Positions 1 through 7,127 of a stretch of 14,513 nucleotides of DNA are shown piece by piece. The position numbers and the translations under genes are program-made. Each line of letters opens with the position of its first letter. The stretch's first letter is position 1. This stretch comes from an uncultured Clostridia bacterium (GTDB taxonomy: Bacteria > Bacillota > Clostridia > TANB77 > CAG-508): the NCBI GenBank assembly GCA_948946035.1, contig CARBKU010000015.1, positions 1 through 14,513 on the forward strand, read 5' to 3'. The notes beneath the pieces are model-generated. The model did no database searches. It saw nothing but the letters and a program-made list of their open reading frames with translations, and was not told the DNA's origin.

Positions 1-402
1 TATGGTGTAAGTATATCAATTATATATATGGCATATCTATGCATAATAGAACAAACTAGTATATATAGATATGGAATATATTTAGCATTTTTTATTCTTA
101 TATTAGTACTAGATACAATTACATTAAAAAAGTTTGCAAAAAATAGCTACATAAATGAAATATTGTTAATGTTAATTACAATAAATATATTTACAAATGA
201 ACAGATATTAATACACACAGTAATAATAACACTATTAGCTATTGCAATTTTTATATTAATAAACAGGATTAGTCAAAAAGCTAAAAAGAAACCAATTAGA
301 AATTTGTCAGATGAAATTCCAATAGGATTTTATTTAGGAGTTTCAAACATATTATGTGTGATTTTAGCACTAATTTTTAATTGTATAAAGTTTAGGAGTT
401 AG
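1..402 (+). CDS. C-terminal part of a prepilin-peptidase-like membrane protein, probably degenerate
   Basis: The frame is open from the first base of the window, so the N-terminus is missing; 133 residues are visible, and the ATG at 28 is probably internal. About four hydrophobic segments are seen (around residues 22-38, 54-66, 70-88 and 108-130 of the visible part). The last starts with IPIGFYLG, which resembles the IPFGPFLALG segment near the end of A24 prepilin peptidases (PilD/ComC family, which cut and methylate prepilins in the membrane). When aligned on that segment and on the preceding helix, the place of the catalytic GxGD motif is taken by SYINEILL, so the second catalytic aspartate seems to be absent. 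The next gene, a prepilin-like protein, starts 2 bases after the stop. The family call is an inference from one weak motif plus context; an unrelated polytopic membrane protein remains possible. Confidence 0.4.
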   Translation, partial: YGVSISIIYMAYLCIIEQTSIYRYGIYLAFFILILVLDTITLKKFAKNSYINEILLMLITINIFTNEQILIHTVIITLLAIAIFILINRISQKAKKKPIRNLSDEIPIGFYLGVSNILCVILALIFNCIKFRS

Positions 403-404
403 TT

Positions 405-842
405 ATGAGTTTAAAAAAAGAAAATGGATTTACAGGAGTGGATATTTCAATTGCAATAATTATACTTTTTATATTTGTGTCAATAATCTCAACTCTTTCA
501 TATCAATTTAATACTTCAAATAAAAAAATACAAACAAGAGGAGAGGCAATAGAAATTGCAATTGATGAAATTGAAAAGGTAAAAAGTAAAGGCTTTAATG
601 AGTTCAAGGGACTAAATAGTCAAAGTACTATAGATAAAAATGGCAATGAGCTTAAAGAACAACCAATAGAAGGAAGAACAGGTTTTTATAAAACAGTTTT
701 AGTACAAGATTATAATGAAATTAATACAGCATCAGATATAAAAGAAGATTTAGTAAAAAAAGTAACTATAAAAATAACATATCAATATCAAAAAGAAGAA
801 CAAAGTATAGAATTATCAACTATTCTTGCAAAGGAAAGTTAG
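405..842 (+). CDS. Prepilin-like protein (minor pilin / pseudopilin) with Asp at +5
   Basis: A 145-residue protein with the layout of a type IV prepilin: a short basic leader (MSLKKENG), a cleavage motif G8/FTGVD, then one hydrophobic helix to about residue 32, followed by a soluble domain. The usual motif is G/F-T-L-I-E; here the +5 residue (position 13) is Asp rather than Glu. The soluble part is rich in Lys and Glu with no cysteines, and resembles PilV-type minor pilins in layout only. The ATG follows AGGAG (394-398) at good spacing and lies 2 bases after the upstream stop, so the two genes are co-translated. Probable role: a minor subunit that primes or caps a pilus built by PilB and PilC downstream. 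The prepilin class is well supported; the exact subunit is not. Confidence 0.7.
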   Translation: MSLKKENGFTGVDISIAIIILFIFVSIISTLSYQFNTSNKKIQTRGEAIEIAIDEIEKVKSKGFNEFKGLNSQSTIDKNGNELKEQPIEGRTGFYKTVLVQDYNEINTASDIKEDLVKKVTIKITYQYQKEEQSIELSTILAKES

Positions 843-883
843 GTTAGAAATAGCTATATTAAAACGAAAGGAATTGTATTAAT

Positions 884-1312
884 ATGAAATCGCAAAGAGG
901 TATTACTATAACTTCATTAATTGTTTATATTATAGGAATGATTATAATAGTTGGTATAATGTCTGTTATAACAACGAATTTTTATAAAAATGTAAATAAA
1001 ATGTCTTCTGAAATTAATCCTTCAACTGAATTTACAAAGTTTAATAGCTATTTTTCTGCTGAAATTAATAAATATGATATAAGAGTTTTAGAGTGCAAAG
1101 AAAGCAGTTATCAAAATTATATTGTTTTTGATAATGGAGTTCAATATACGTTTGTTCCAGATAATAAAGCAATTTACCAGAATAAGGTTAAGGTTTGTAG
1201 AGATGTAGAAGAATGTATATTTTCAACTGCTATAGAAAATGGAAGTAATGTTGTTAAAGTGAAATTAAAAATAGGTGATAAGGTATATAATAATTCTTAT
1301 ACTTTAAAGTAA
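884..1312 (+). CDS. Prepilin-like protein lacking the conserved Glu at +5
   Basis: A 142-residue protein that begins MKSQRG/ITITSLIVYIIG: a six-residue basic leader ending in Gly, then a hydrophobic helix to about residue 30 and a globular remainder with three cysteines (in RVLECKES and VCRDVEEC). This is the prepilin arrangement, but the +5 residue is Ser (position 11), where most pilins have Glu. Known exceptions without Glu5 are tip-type minor pseudopilins such as GspK. The ATG is preceded by GAAAGGA (866-872) about 11 bases upstream. It is the last gene before the first palindromic gap, so it probably ends the upstream transcript with the preceding two genes. Function beyond prepilin-like is not readable. 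Confidence 0.65.
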   Translation: MKSQRGITITSLIVYIIGMIIIVGIMSVITTNFYKNVNKMSSEINPSTEFTKFNSYFSAEINKYDIRVLECKESSYQNYIVFDNGVQYTFVPDNKAIYQNKVKVCRDVEECIFSTAIENGSNVVKVKLKIGDKVYNNSYTLK

Positions 1313-1319
1313 GACTCTG

Positions 1320-1456
1320 TAATCTATTATTTAATTTTCAAATGCTTTGGTGTCGCAGTCTACTAATTAAAAAAATATTAAGACTGCTCCAATTCGTCTT
1401 CCGCTTTTGTTACTGTTAACGCTTACGCAGCGTTTTCAAAATCAAACAATAGATTA
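1320..1456. repeat. Palindromic element 1 (about 137 bases) between the pilin genes and pilB
   Basis: The outer arms are 1320-1345 and 1430-1456. They start with a perfect 9-base pair block (TAATCTATT with AATAGATTA) and continue with about four mismatches and one bulge. Inside are two hairpins: GCAGTCT (1355-1361) with AGACTGC (1381-1387), and AACGCT (1418-1423) with AGCGTT (1429-1434). The second hairpin overlaps the right outer arm, so the two cannot both form fully. No long T-tract follows, so it is not a plain terminator. No target-site duplication is visible at the ends. Confidence 0.6.
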
Positions 1457-1535
1457 GTAATTACTTTAGATGTGAATTGTAACAGGTAATTAAAGGTAAT
1501 TTTAAAATATTAAATAAAAAGGTTGTAAATTATAG

Positions 1536-1541
1536 TATAAT
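1536..1541 (+). promoter_or_regulatory. Possible -10 box for the pilB-pilT-pilC transcript
   Basis: A perfect TATAAT lies 55 bases before the preferred pilB start, downstream of palindromic element 1. No convincing -35 hexamer sits 16-18 bases upstream, and the region is very AT-rich, so this is only a candidate. Confidence 0.3.
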
Positions 1542-1595
1542 AAAATAGAAGAAATAAATTTTGTTAAAAATACAAAAGAAAGGATGCAAAAAAGT

Positions 1596-3233
1596 ATGGA
1601 AGTAAGAAGAAAACAACCAATAGGTGTCGAATTAGTTAAAAGAGGAATTGTTACAGAAATAGATGTTAAAAATGCATTAGAATATCAAAGAATTTACCCA
1701 AGTAAAAAGATTGGAGAAATATTACACATTCAAAATGCTTGTGATTCAGAAAAATTAATACAAGCCATAGGAGATATTATAGGAACCAAAGGAATATTAT
1801 TAGGAAAAAATACAATAAAATTAAAAATTACTGATTATATATCAATAGACATTGCTAAGAAAAATAAAGCTATACCATTTGAAGTTATACAAGGAAGAAT
1901 TAAAGTATGTTTTCCTACAACAGTAAATAATACTAGTCTAGATGCAATAAGAATGCTACTTTTAAATAAAGGACTAGTTATGGAGTCATACATTACTTTT
2001 GAAACTGATATTGATAAAATTTTAAAATCTTTAGAAGGTAGTGTAGTAAATAATTTTAATACAGTTTCAAACAATGCTGATACAGTAACTAGTTTAGTAG
2101 ATAGTATTATTAAAACTGGTATAGAAAGAAGAGCTAGTGATATTCATATAGAGCCTTTAGTAGATAAAGTAAGAGTAAGATATAGAATAGATGGAGAATT
2201 ATTTACAGCAACAGACATTTCAAAAGAAAAGCAAAGTCAAATAATTGGTAGATTAAAAGCTATATCAAATATGCACCAAGAAAGGCAAGAAGCACAAGAC
2301 GGAAGAATACTTTTATATGAAGATTATAATATACGTGTATCATCACAACCTAATATTAATGGAGAGAAATTTGTTTTAAGACTATTAAAGAAAAATACAG
2401 ATGTAAAAAATATTTTTGAATTGGGATTTCCTTATGATGATAACAAACTAAAAAAGAGTATTAACAAGAAAAATAGTATAACTGTTATAGCTGCTCCAAC
2501 GGGAGAAGGTAAAACAACAACATTGTATAGTATAATAGATTATTTAAACAGACCAGAAATTAATATAACGACAATTGAAGATCCAGTAGAAATAAGGATT
2601 GAAGGATTAAATCAAATTGAAATAGATGGAAAAGCATCATTTGCAAGTTCTTTAAGAACTGTTTTAAGACAAGATCCAGACATTATATTAGTAGGAGAAA
2701 TTAGAGATAAAGAAACAGGAGAAATAGCTATACAAGCAGGTCAAACAGGTCATTATGTTTTATCAACAATACATACAATAGACAGCATAGAAGTAATAAC
2801 AAGGCTAAGAAAAATGGGAATATCAGATTATGATATTTCAAGTACATTAGCAACAGCTATTTCACAAAGATTAGTAAGGAAGTTATGTCCATATTGTAAA
2901 CAAATTAGAAGATTTAACGAAAAAGAAAAAGACATAATAGAATCAATAGGAAAAAAATATGGAATAAATTTTGATATTTTAGGAAATACATATGATGCTA
3001 TTGGTTGTAAACATTGTAATAATACAGGATATTACGAAAGAATAGGAATATTTGAAGTGTTAGATTTAACAAACGAAATAAAAGAAGAAATAGTAAATGG
3101 AAAATCTAGTATAGAAATAAGAAAAACAGCTTTAGAAGGAAACTATAAACCATTAATTGTAGATGGTATAAGCAAAGTTTTACAAGGTGTAACAACATTA
3201 GAAGAATTAAATAATAAATTATTAATATATTAA
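1596..3233 (+). CDS. pilB: Type IV pilus extension ATPase PilB (GspE/PulE family)
   Basis: Hexameric ATPase at the cytoplasmic base of the pilus machine that drives pilin addition. Numbered from the in-frame ATG at 1584, residues 12-65 look like the MshEN/GspE N-terminal domain (PIGVELVKRGIVTE). The ATPase core has Walker A APTGEGKTT (304-312, with Glu where Ser is usual), Asp box TIEDPVE (330-336), Walker B DIILVGEIRD (366-375) and His box GQTGHYVLSTIHT (386-398). The zinc site CxxC...CxxC is complete (435/438 and 475/478), as expected for PilB and not PilT. Length (545-549) is normal. The ATG at 1584 directly abuts AGAAAGG, which is too close; the ATG at 1596 has that site about 11 bases upstream and is preferred. 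It is followed by pilT 22 bases later and then pilC, a tight operon. Confidence 0.95.
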   Translation: MEVRRKQPIGVELVKRGIVTEIDVKNALEYQRIYPSKKIGEILHIQNACDSEKLIQAIGDIIGTKGILLGKNTIKLKITDYISIDIAKKNKAIPFEVIQGRIKVCFPTTVNNTSLDAIRMLLLNKGLVMESYITFETDIDKILKSLEGSVVNNFNTVSNNADTVTSLVDSIIKTGIERRASDIHIEPLVDKVRVRYRIDGELFTATDISKEKQSQIIGRLKAISNMHQERQEAQDGRILLYEDYNIRVSSQPNINGEKFVLRLLKKNTDVKNIFELGFPYDDNKLKKSINKKNSITVIAAPTGEGKTTTLYSIIDYLNRPEINITTIEDPVEIRIEGLNQIEIDGKASFASSLRTVLRQDPDIILVGEIRDKETGEIAIQAGQTGHYVLSTIHTIDSIEVITRLRKMGISDYDISSTLATAISQRLVRKLCPYCKQIRRFNEKEKDIIESIGKKYGINFDILGNTYDAIGCKHCNNTGYYERIGIFEVLDLTNEIKEEIVNGKSSIEIRKTALEGNYKPLIVDGISKVLQGVTTLEELNNKLLIY

Positions 3234-3255
3234 TTTTACCAAGGAGGAATTTTTT

Positions 3256-4356
3256 ATGAATTTAGATAAAATACTAGACGAAGCAATAAAATTAGATGCT
3301 TCAGATGTACATTTAATATGTGATAATAAGCCTATGTTAAGAATAGCAAGAGATTTAGTTCCAGTAGAAGAAAGTGAAGTTCTAACTCCAGAAGACATGA
3401 GCGAAATTTATGATTATTTAGTTAAAGGAAGTATAGAAAAAGATGAAGTATTTAACGATACAAGAAAGCTAGACACATCATATCAATATAAAGATATACG
3501 TTTAAGAGTTAACATTTCATTATCAGATGATATACCACTTTGCACATTAAGGTTGATAAAAAACGATTTACCTGAATATGATTCGTTGGGAGTACCAGAT
3601 ATAGTAAGAAGAATGACTTATCAGCCACAAGGATTAATACTAGTTACAGGTAAGACAAACTCTGGTAAAAGTACAACATTAAATGCATTAGTAAACCACA
3701 TAAATGAAAATCAAAATAAAAAAATTTTAACACTAGAAAGTCCAGTCGAATATAAGCATCATTCAAAAAAATCTTTAATTGTTCAGAAAGAAGTAGGAAG
3801 AGGTAGAGATAGTCTAACTTATAGTGATGGTGTTAAAAATTCATTAAGAGAAGATTGTGACATTTTAGTAATAGGAGAAATTCGTGATAAAATAACTATG
3901 GAAGCAGCAATTGAAATGGCAGAATCAGGACATTTAGTTATTGGAACTTTGCATACAAAATCATGTGCAGAAACAATAGATAGAATGATAAATTTTTATG
4001 AAGTAAGAGATCAAGCTACTATTAAGTATTTATTATCATCTTTATTAAAATTAGTTGTATCACAAAGGTTACTAAAAGGAACTGATGGAAAACTAGTTTT
4101 AGTTCCAGAAGTAATGGTAGTTGATAATGTTATAGCTGGTATTATTAGAAAAGAAAAATTAAGTGTTTCAGAAGTAGAAGATGCAATTCAAAGCAATTTA
4201 GAAAAAGGAAGTATTGGTTTAATAAATTCACTTGCCAAATTATTTGTAGACAATAAAATAACATTAGATCAAGCAAAATCACAAATAGAAGAGAAAAATT
4301 TGGAAATATTAAATAGAACAATTATGCAATTAAAAATACAAAAAGGGAGACAATAA
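3256..4356 (+). CDS. pilT: Type IV pilus retraction ATPase PilT
   Basis: A 366-residue ATPase expected to depolymerise the pilus and give twitching motility or surface retraction. The N-terminal PAS-like part begins with the typical DKILDEAIKLDASDVHL. The core has Walker A TGKTNSGKSTT (131-141), an Asp box reading TLESPVEY (160-166 region) where the family usually has TIEDPIE, Walker B CDILVIGEIRD (201-211) and His box SGHLVIGTLHT (224-234). It lacks the zinc cysteines of PilB. The C-terminal region that normally carries AIRNLIREGK reads AIQSNLEKGS (310-319), a recognisable variant. The strong AAGGAGG at 3241-3247 fixes the ATG. It sits between pilB and pilC with short gaps, so all three are probably made together. 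Retraction activity is inferred from family; the substituted Asp box is a mild caution. Confidence 0.93.
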   Translation: MNLDKILDEAIKLDASDVHLICDNKPMLRIARDLVPVEESEVLTPEDMSEIYDYLVKGSIEKDEVFNDTRKLDTSYQYKDIRLRVNISLSDDIPLCTLRLIKNDLPEYDSLGVPDIVRRMTYQPQGLILVTGKTNSGKSTTLNALVNHINENQNKKILTLESPVEYKHHSKKSLIVQKEVGRGRDSLTYSDGVKNSLREDCDILVIGEIRDKITMEAAIEMAESGHLVIGTLHTKSCAETIDRMINFYEVRDQATIKYLLSSLLKLVVSQRLLKGTDGKLVLVPEVMVVDNVIAGIIRKEKLSVSEVEDAIQSNLEKGSIGLINSLAKLFVDNKITLDQAKSQIEEKNLEILNRTIMQLKIQKGRQ

Positions 4357-4376
4357 TTTAAAAGGAGGACTAATTA

Positions 4377-5726
4377 ATGGCAACATTTATGTATAAAGCT
4401 GTAACAAGTAAAGGTGTTATTGTTAAAAACAAAGTTGAATCCGCAAGTAGAATGACTTTAATAAAATCTTTAAAAAATAATAATTTAATGCCTATATCAA
4501 TTGAACAGTTATCATACAAGTCTAAAAATGGGCAAAAAAAACAAAAGAAAAACGTTACAGATATACAAGAAATAATGAAAAACGTAAATACAACACAAAT
4601 TGGTAAAGAGAAAAAACATACATTAACATCAAAAGAAAAAGTAAATTTGTATTTTGCTAAATCAGAAAAAATAACATCAAGAGACCTAGTAATATTTACT
4701 CAGAATTTTTATTTATTAAAAAAGGCTAATTTTAATAATATTCATGCATTAAGTACAATAATAGATAGTACAGAAAATTTATCATTTAAAGGTATACTAG
4801 AAGACATATTAGCTGGTGTAGAGGCTGGTGACAATATGTATACTACTATGGAATATTATGATAACGTATTTCCATATATCTATATAAATATGATAAAAGT
4901 TGGAGAATTATCAGGCTCACTTACAAATTCATTAGAACAAGCTGTAAAATATTTAGATGATACAGCAGCATTAACAAAAAAACTTAAAGCTATTTTAATA
5001 CCCAATATAGTACAATTTATATTGTTAATAGTAATGTTATTAGTTGGAATGTTATTTGCAATACCTGCTATTCAAGATGTATTTGATGAGTTAGGAACCA
5101 AAGATACATTGCCAGCAATAACATTATGGTTTAAAGATGTTGTAGATGTAGCAGTACAATATTGGTATATACCTGTAGTAATTATAATTGCAATAGTTTC
5201 TATTATATTATTTTATATAAGAACTCCAAAAGGAAAATATAATTTTCATTACTTTAAATATAAAATGCCGATATTTGGAACTTTAATATTTGCATTAGAT
5301 TTTTCAAGATTAATGAAAGCAATGCTTTTAAACTTAAAGAATGGAATGAGAATACAAGATGCAATTGAAGTTAGTAAAAATATTATCCAAAACTATGTTA
5401 TGTTGTCTATAATTGAAACTTCAATTAATAATATATTAATTGGGCAGTCCTGGATAGAACCTTTTGAAAAATCGGGATTAACAACACCTATGATGACAGA
5501 AATGTTAAAAATAGGTATGCAAACAGATTTAACAGAAATGATGGAAAAATTAATTGAATATATGGATATAGATATAGATAATATAATTGAAAAAATAACG
5601 AAAGTGTTACCACAAGTATTGTATACAATTGTAGGAATAGTATTAATATTCTTTGTAATAGTAGTATTAGTTCCATGTGTACAAGTATATATGGGTAACT
5701 TCATATTCTCAGCATATGGATATTAA
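4377..5726 (+). CDS. pilC: Type IV pilus inner-membrane platform protein PilC (GspF family)
   Basis: A 449-residue polytopic membrane protein that couples the PilB and PilT ATPases to pilin movement. It starts MATFMYKAVTSKG, the usual N-terminal domain of PilC/GspF. A Lys- and Asn-rich linker (about 47-95) leads to the first T2SSF domain (100-235), which holds the conserved stretch NMIKVGELSGSL (171-182). Membrane helices are visible at about 206-232, 261-281 and 410-438. The second T2SSF domain (300-440) is less well conserved: its usual VGExSGxL motif reads LKIGMQTDLTEM (377-388). AAAGGAGG at 4361-4368 supports the ATG, 20 bases after the pilT stop. It is the last pilus gene in the window; no pilM, pilN, pilO or major pilin follows. 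Palindromic element 2 lies directly downstream. Confidence 0.93.
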   Translation: MATFMYKAVTSKGVIVKNKVESASRMTLIKSLKNNNLMPISIEQLSYKSKNGQKKQKKNVTDIQEIMKNVNTTQIGKEKKHTLTSKEKVNLYFAKSEKITSRDLVIFTQNFYLLKKANFNNIHALSTIIDSTENLSFKGILEDILAGVEAGDNMYTTMEYYDNVFPYIYINMIKVGELSGSLTNSLEQAVKYLDDTAALTKKLKAILIPNIVQFILLIVMLLVGMLFAIPAIQDVFDELGTKDTLPAITLWFKDVVDVAVQYWYIPVVIIIAIVSIILFYIRTPKGKYNFHYFKYKMPIFGTLIFALDFSRLMKAMLLNLKNGMRIQDAIEVSKNIIQNYVMLSIIETSINNILIGQSWIEPFEKSGLTTPMMTEMLKIGMQTDLTEMMEKLIEYMDIDIDNIIEKITKVLPQVLYTIVGIVLIFFVIVVLVPCVQVYMGNFIFSAYGY

Positions 5727-5747
5727 AAATATAAGTCGATAAATGAT

Positions 5748-6003
5748 TATTACGAATCCTTAGTCATATTTGCATAATTTTTTAAAAGTTTATTGTTCAA
5801 GCTAATTTTCGAAGAAATACTAAATAATTTTTATGGCCCTCTTCCAAGGCAAGCTGGAACTTCTAACGCATAAGTTATCTGTAATTCACTTCGTTTCATA
5901 CAGCTAACAAATCTTTCCATAAAAATTATTAAATATTTCTAACTCATTTACTTTCAATCAAATTTCTAAAAAATTATGCAAATATGACTAGGATTGAGTA
6001 ATA
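5748..6003. repeat. Palindromic element 2 (about 256 bases) filling the gap between pilC and the ROK gene
   Basis: The outer arms 5748-5783 and 5968-6003 include a perfect 23-base pairing block (5761-5783 with 5968-5990), extended outward by AATCC with GGATT past a one-base bulge and by TATTAC with GTAATA. A second pair of arms, 5813-5836 and 5917-5940, matches at 22 of 24 positions. Between them are two hairpins: TTCCA (5842-5846) with TGGAA (5855-5859), and a 10-base stem with one mismatch (5874-5883 with 5899-5908). This one element occupies most of the 315-base gap; there is no ORF of note and no clear target-site duplication. Confidence 0.75.
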
Positions 6004-6041
6004 CCAATAAAGGAGTATATTAGAGTGAAAGGAATGTTAGA

Positions 6042-6945
6042 ATGAGAGTTGGAATTGATTTAGGTGGTAGTCATATAGCTATTGGAGTTGTAGACAATAA
6101 GCGGAATGATTGTGGAAAAGCTGGAAAAAAGGCTTACAAGTACTGAAAAGCAAAACATTAAAAAATCTATAGAAAATTTTATAATTGAAAATGTAAATAA
6201 ATTTAAAGCAAAATATTCAATTGCATCAGTTGGCATAGCTATTCCAGGCTCTGTTGATGAAGTTAAAGTTATAAAAACTGTAAATTTGGAATTAGAAAAT
6301 TATGAAATAGTTGAAAAACTAAATAAAGAAATTAATTTACCTATTAAAATTAGAAATGATGCCAAATGTGCAGCTCTAGCAGAAAATCAGTATGGATGTT
6401 TAAAAAAATATACAAGAAGTGCTTTTTTGACTCTTGGAACAGGAATAGGCGGAGCAATAATAATAGATAATAAACTTTTAAATACAGGTTTTTTACCAGG
6501 TTGCGAATTTGGACATATGATTATTCAAAAAAATGGGTTACAATGTAAATGTGGCAGAATGGGTTGTTTTGAAAAGTATGCTTCAATGAAGGCATTAAAA
6601 AATAATTTAAGGAATGCTTTAGGCTATGATGAGAAAAAAAGAGGTCAAGAGTTATTTGATATTATAAGAAATAATACAAAGGAAAATGATAATTATGATG
6701 TAATAGAGAATATAGTTCAAGATTTTATTGAAAATTTAGCAATTGGAATTTCAAATATTATTTTGATTTTTGAACCAGAAGTTATTGGAATCGGTGGAAG
6801 TTTTGTATATTTTGAAGAAGTTTTATTGCCTAGACTTAAAGCAGAACTTCTAAAAATGAACATTTTGGGCGAATATAGAGATATAAAAATAGAAACAGCT
6901 ATTTTAGGAAATGATGCAGGAATTATTGGTGCTGTATGTGAATAA
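6042..6945 (+). pseudogene. ROK-family sugar kinase gene with a one-base frameshift near the 5' end
   Basis: The ATG at 6042 has GAAAGGA (6027-6033) 8 bases upstream and encodes MRVGIDLGGSHIAIGVVDNK, the ROK N-terminus with its DLGGSH phosphate-binding loop. This frame then runs to a stop at 6144-6146. The rest continues in another frame from 6103 (GGA, then ATG 6106). Ignoring the C at 6102 joins them as VVDNK-GMIVEKLEK and gives a normal 300-residue protein. The downstream part has the catalytic RNDAKCAALAE, the second phosphate loop LGTGIGGAIII, and the ROK zinc signature EFGH with CKCGRMGCFE. ROK kinases phosphorylate glucose, fructose, N-acetylmannosamine and similar sugars with ATP; the substrate cannot be read here. 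As given, neither ORF alone would be active, because the 6106 ORF lacks the first ATP loop. A sequencing or assembly error is as likely as real decay. Confidence 0.85.
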
Positions 6946-6983
6946 TTTTATAAAAAGCATTTATATGTTAAAATATCAGTAAA

Positions 6984-7008
6984 AAAGCTTGCATTTTATG
7001 CAAGCTTT
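6984..7008. terminator. Hairpin between the ROK gene and rpsB, terminator-like
   Basis: A perfect 11-base-pair stem (AAAGCTTGCAT with ATGCAAGCTTT) with a TTT loop lies 38 bases after the ROK stop. On the plus strand only a short T-tract follows (TTTAT). On the minus strand six T follow, so termination would be stronger in that direction. The left arm also holds the -35 box of the rpsB promoter. Confidence 0.55.
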
Positions 7009-7018
7009 ATGCTATAAT
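6989..7018 (+). promoter_or_regulatory. Strong extended -10 promoter for rpsB-tsf
   Basis: The -35 TTGCAT (6989-6994), an 18-base spacer and a perfect -10 TATAAT (7013-7018) preceded by TGC (7010-7012) make an extended -10 sigma-A type promoter. It lies about 110 bases before the rpsB start, leaving a leader of roughly 100 bases (about 7025-7127). In that leader only weak pairing was seen, e.g. CCTA (7062-7065) with TAGG (7069-7072). It could host feedback control by ribosomal protein S2, but no known motif was recognised. Confidence 0.7.
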
Positions 7019-7127
7019 AAGTAACGTTAATAAACACATAAAGCGAACTTTAAAGGAAGTGCCTAAAATAGGTCCTAAAAAGTGTAGAACTTTATGGAAG
7101 AAAAAACAAAAAAGGGAGGAATTTAAA

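Noticed and set aside
1485..1501. Direct repeat GGTAATT (1485-1491 and 1495-1501) before pilB
   Set aside because: Only two short AT-rich copies; no known operator recognised.
6025..6045. Seven-codon mini-ORF (GTG start, TGA stop overlapping the ROK ATG) after AAAGGAG at 6009-6015
   Set aside because: It could couple translation, but such a short frame is likely by chance and its product has no recognisable feature.
6099..6105. Programmed +1 frameshift in the ROK gene
   Set aside because: There is no slippery run, rare stop codon or downstream structure typical of programmed shifts, and ROK kinases are not known to use one.
7059..7127. In-frame 23-residue N-terminal extension of S2 from a GTG
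   Set aside because: The extension is unlike S2, while the ATG at 7128 has GGGAGG at good spacing and matches the family N-terminus.
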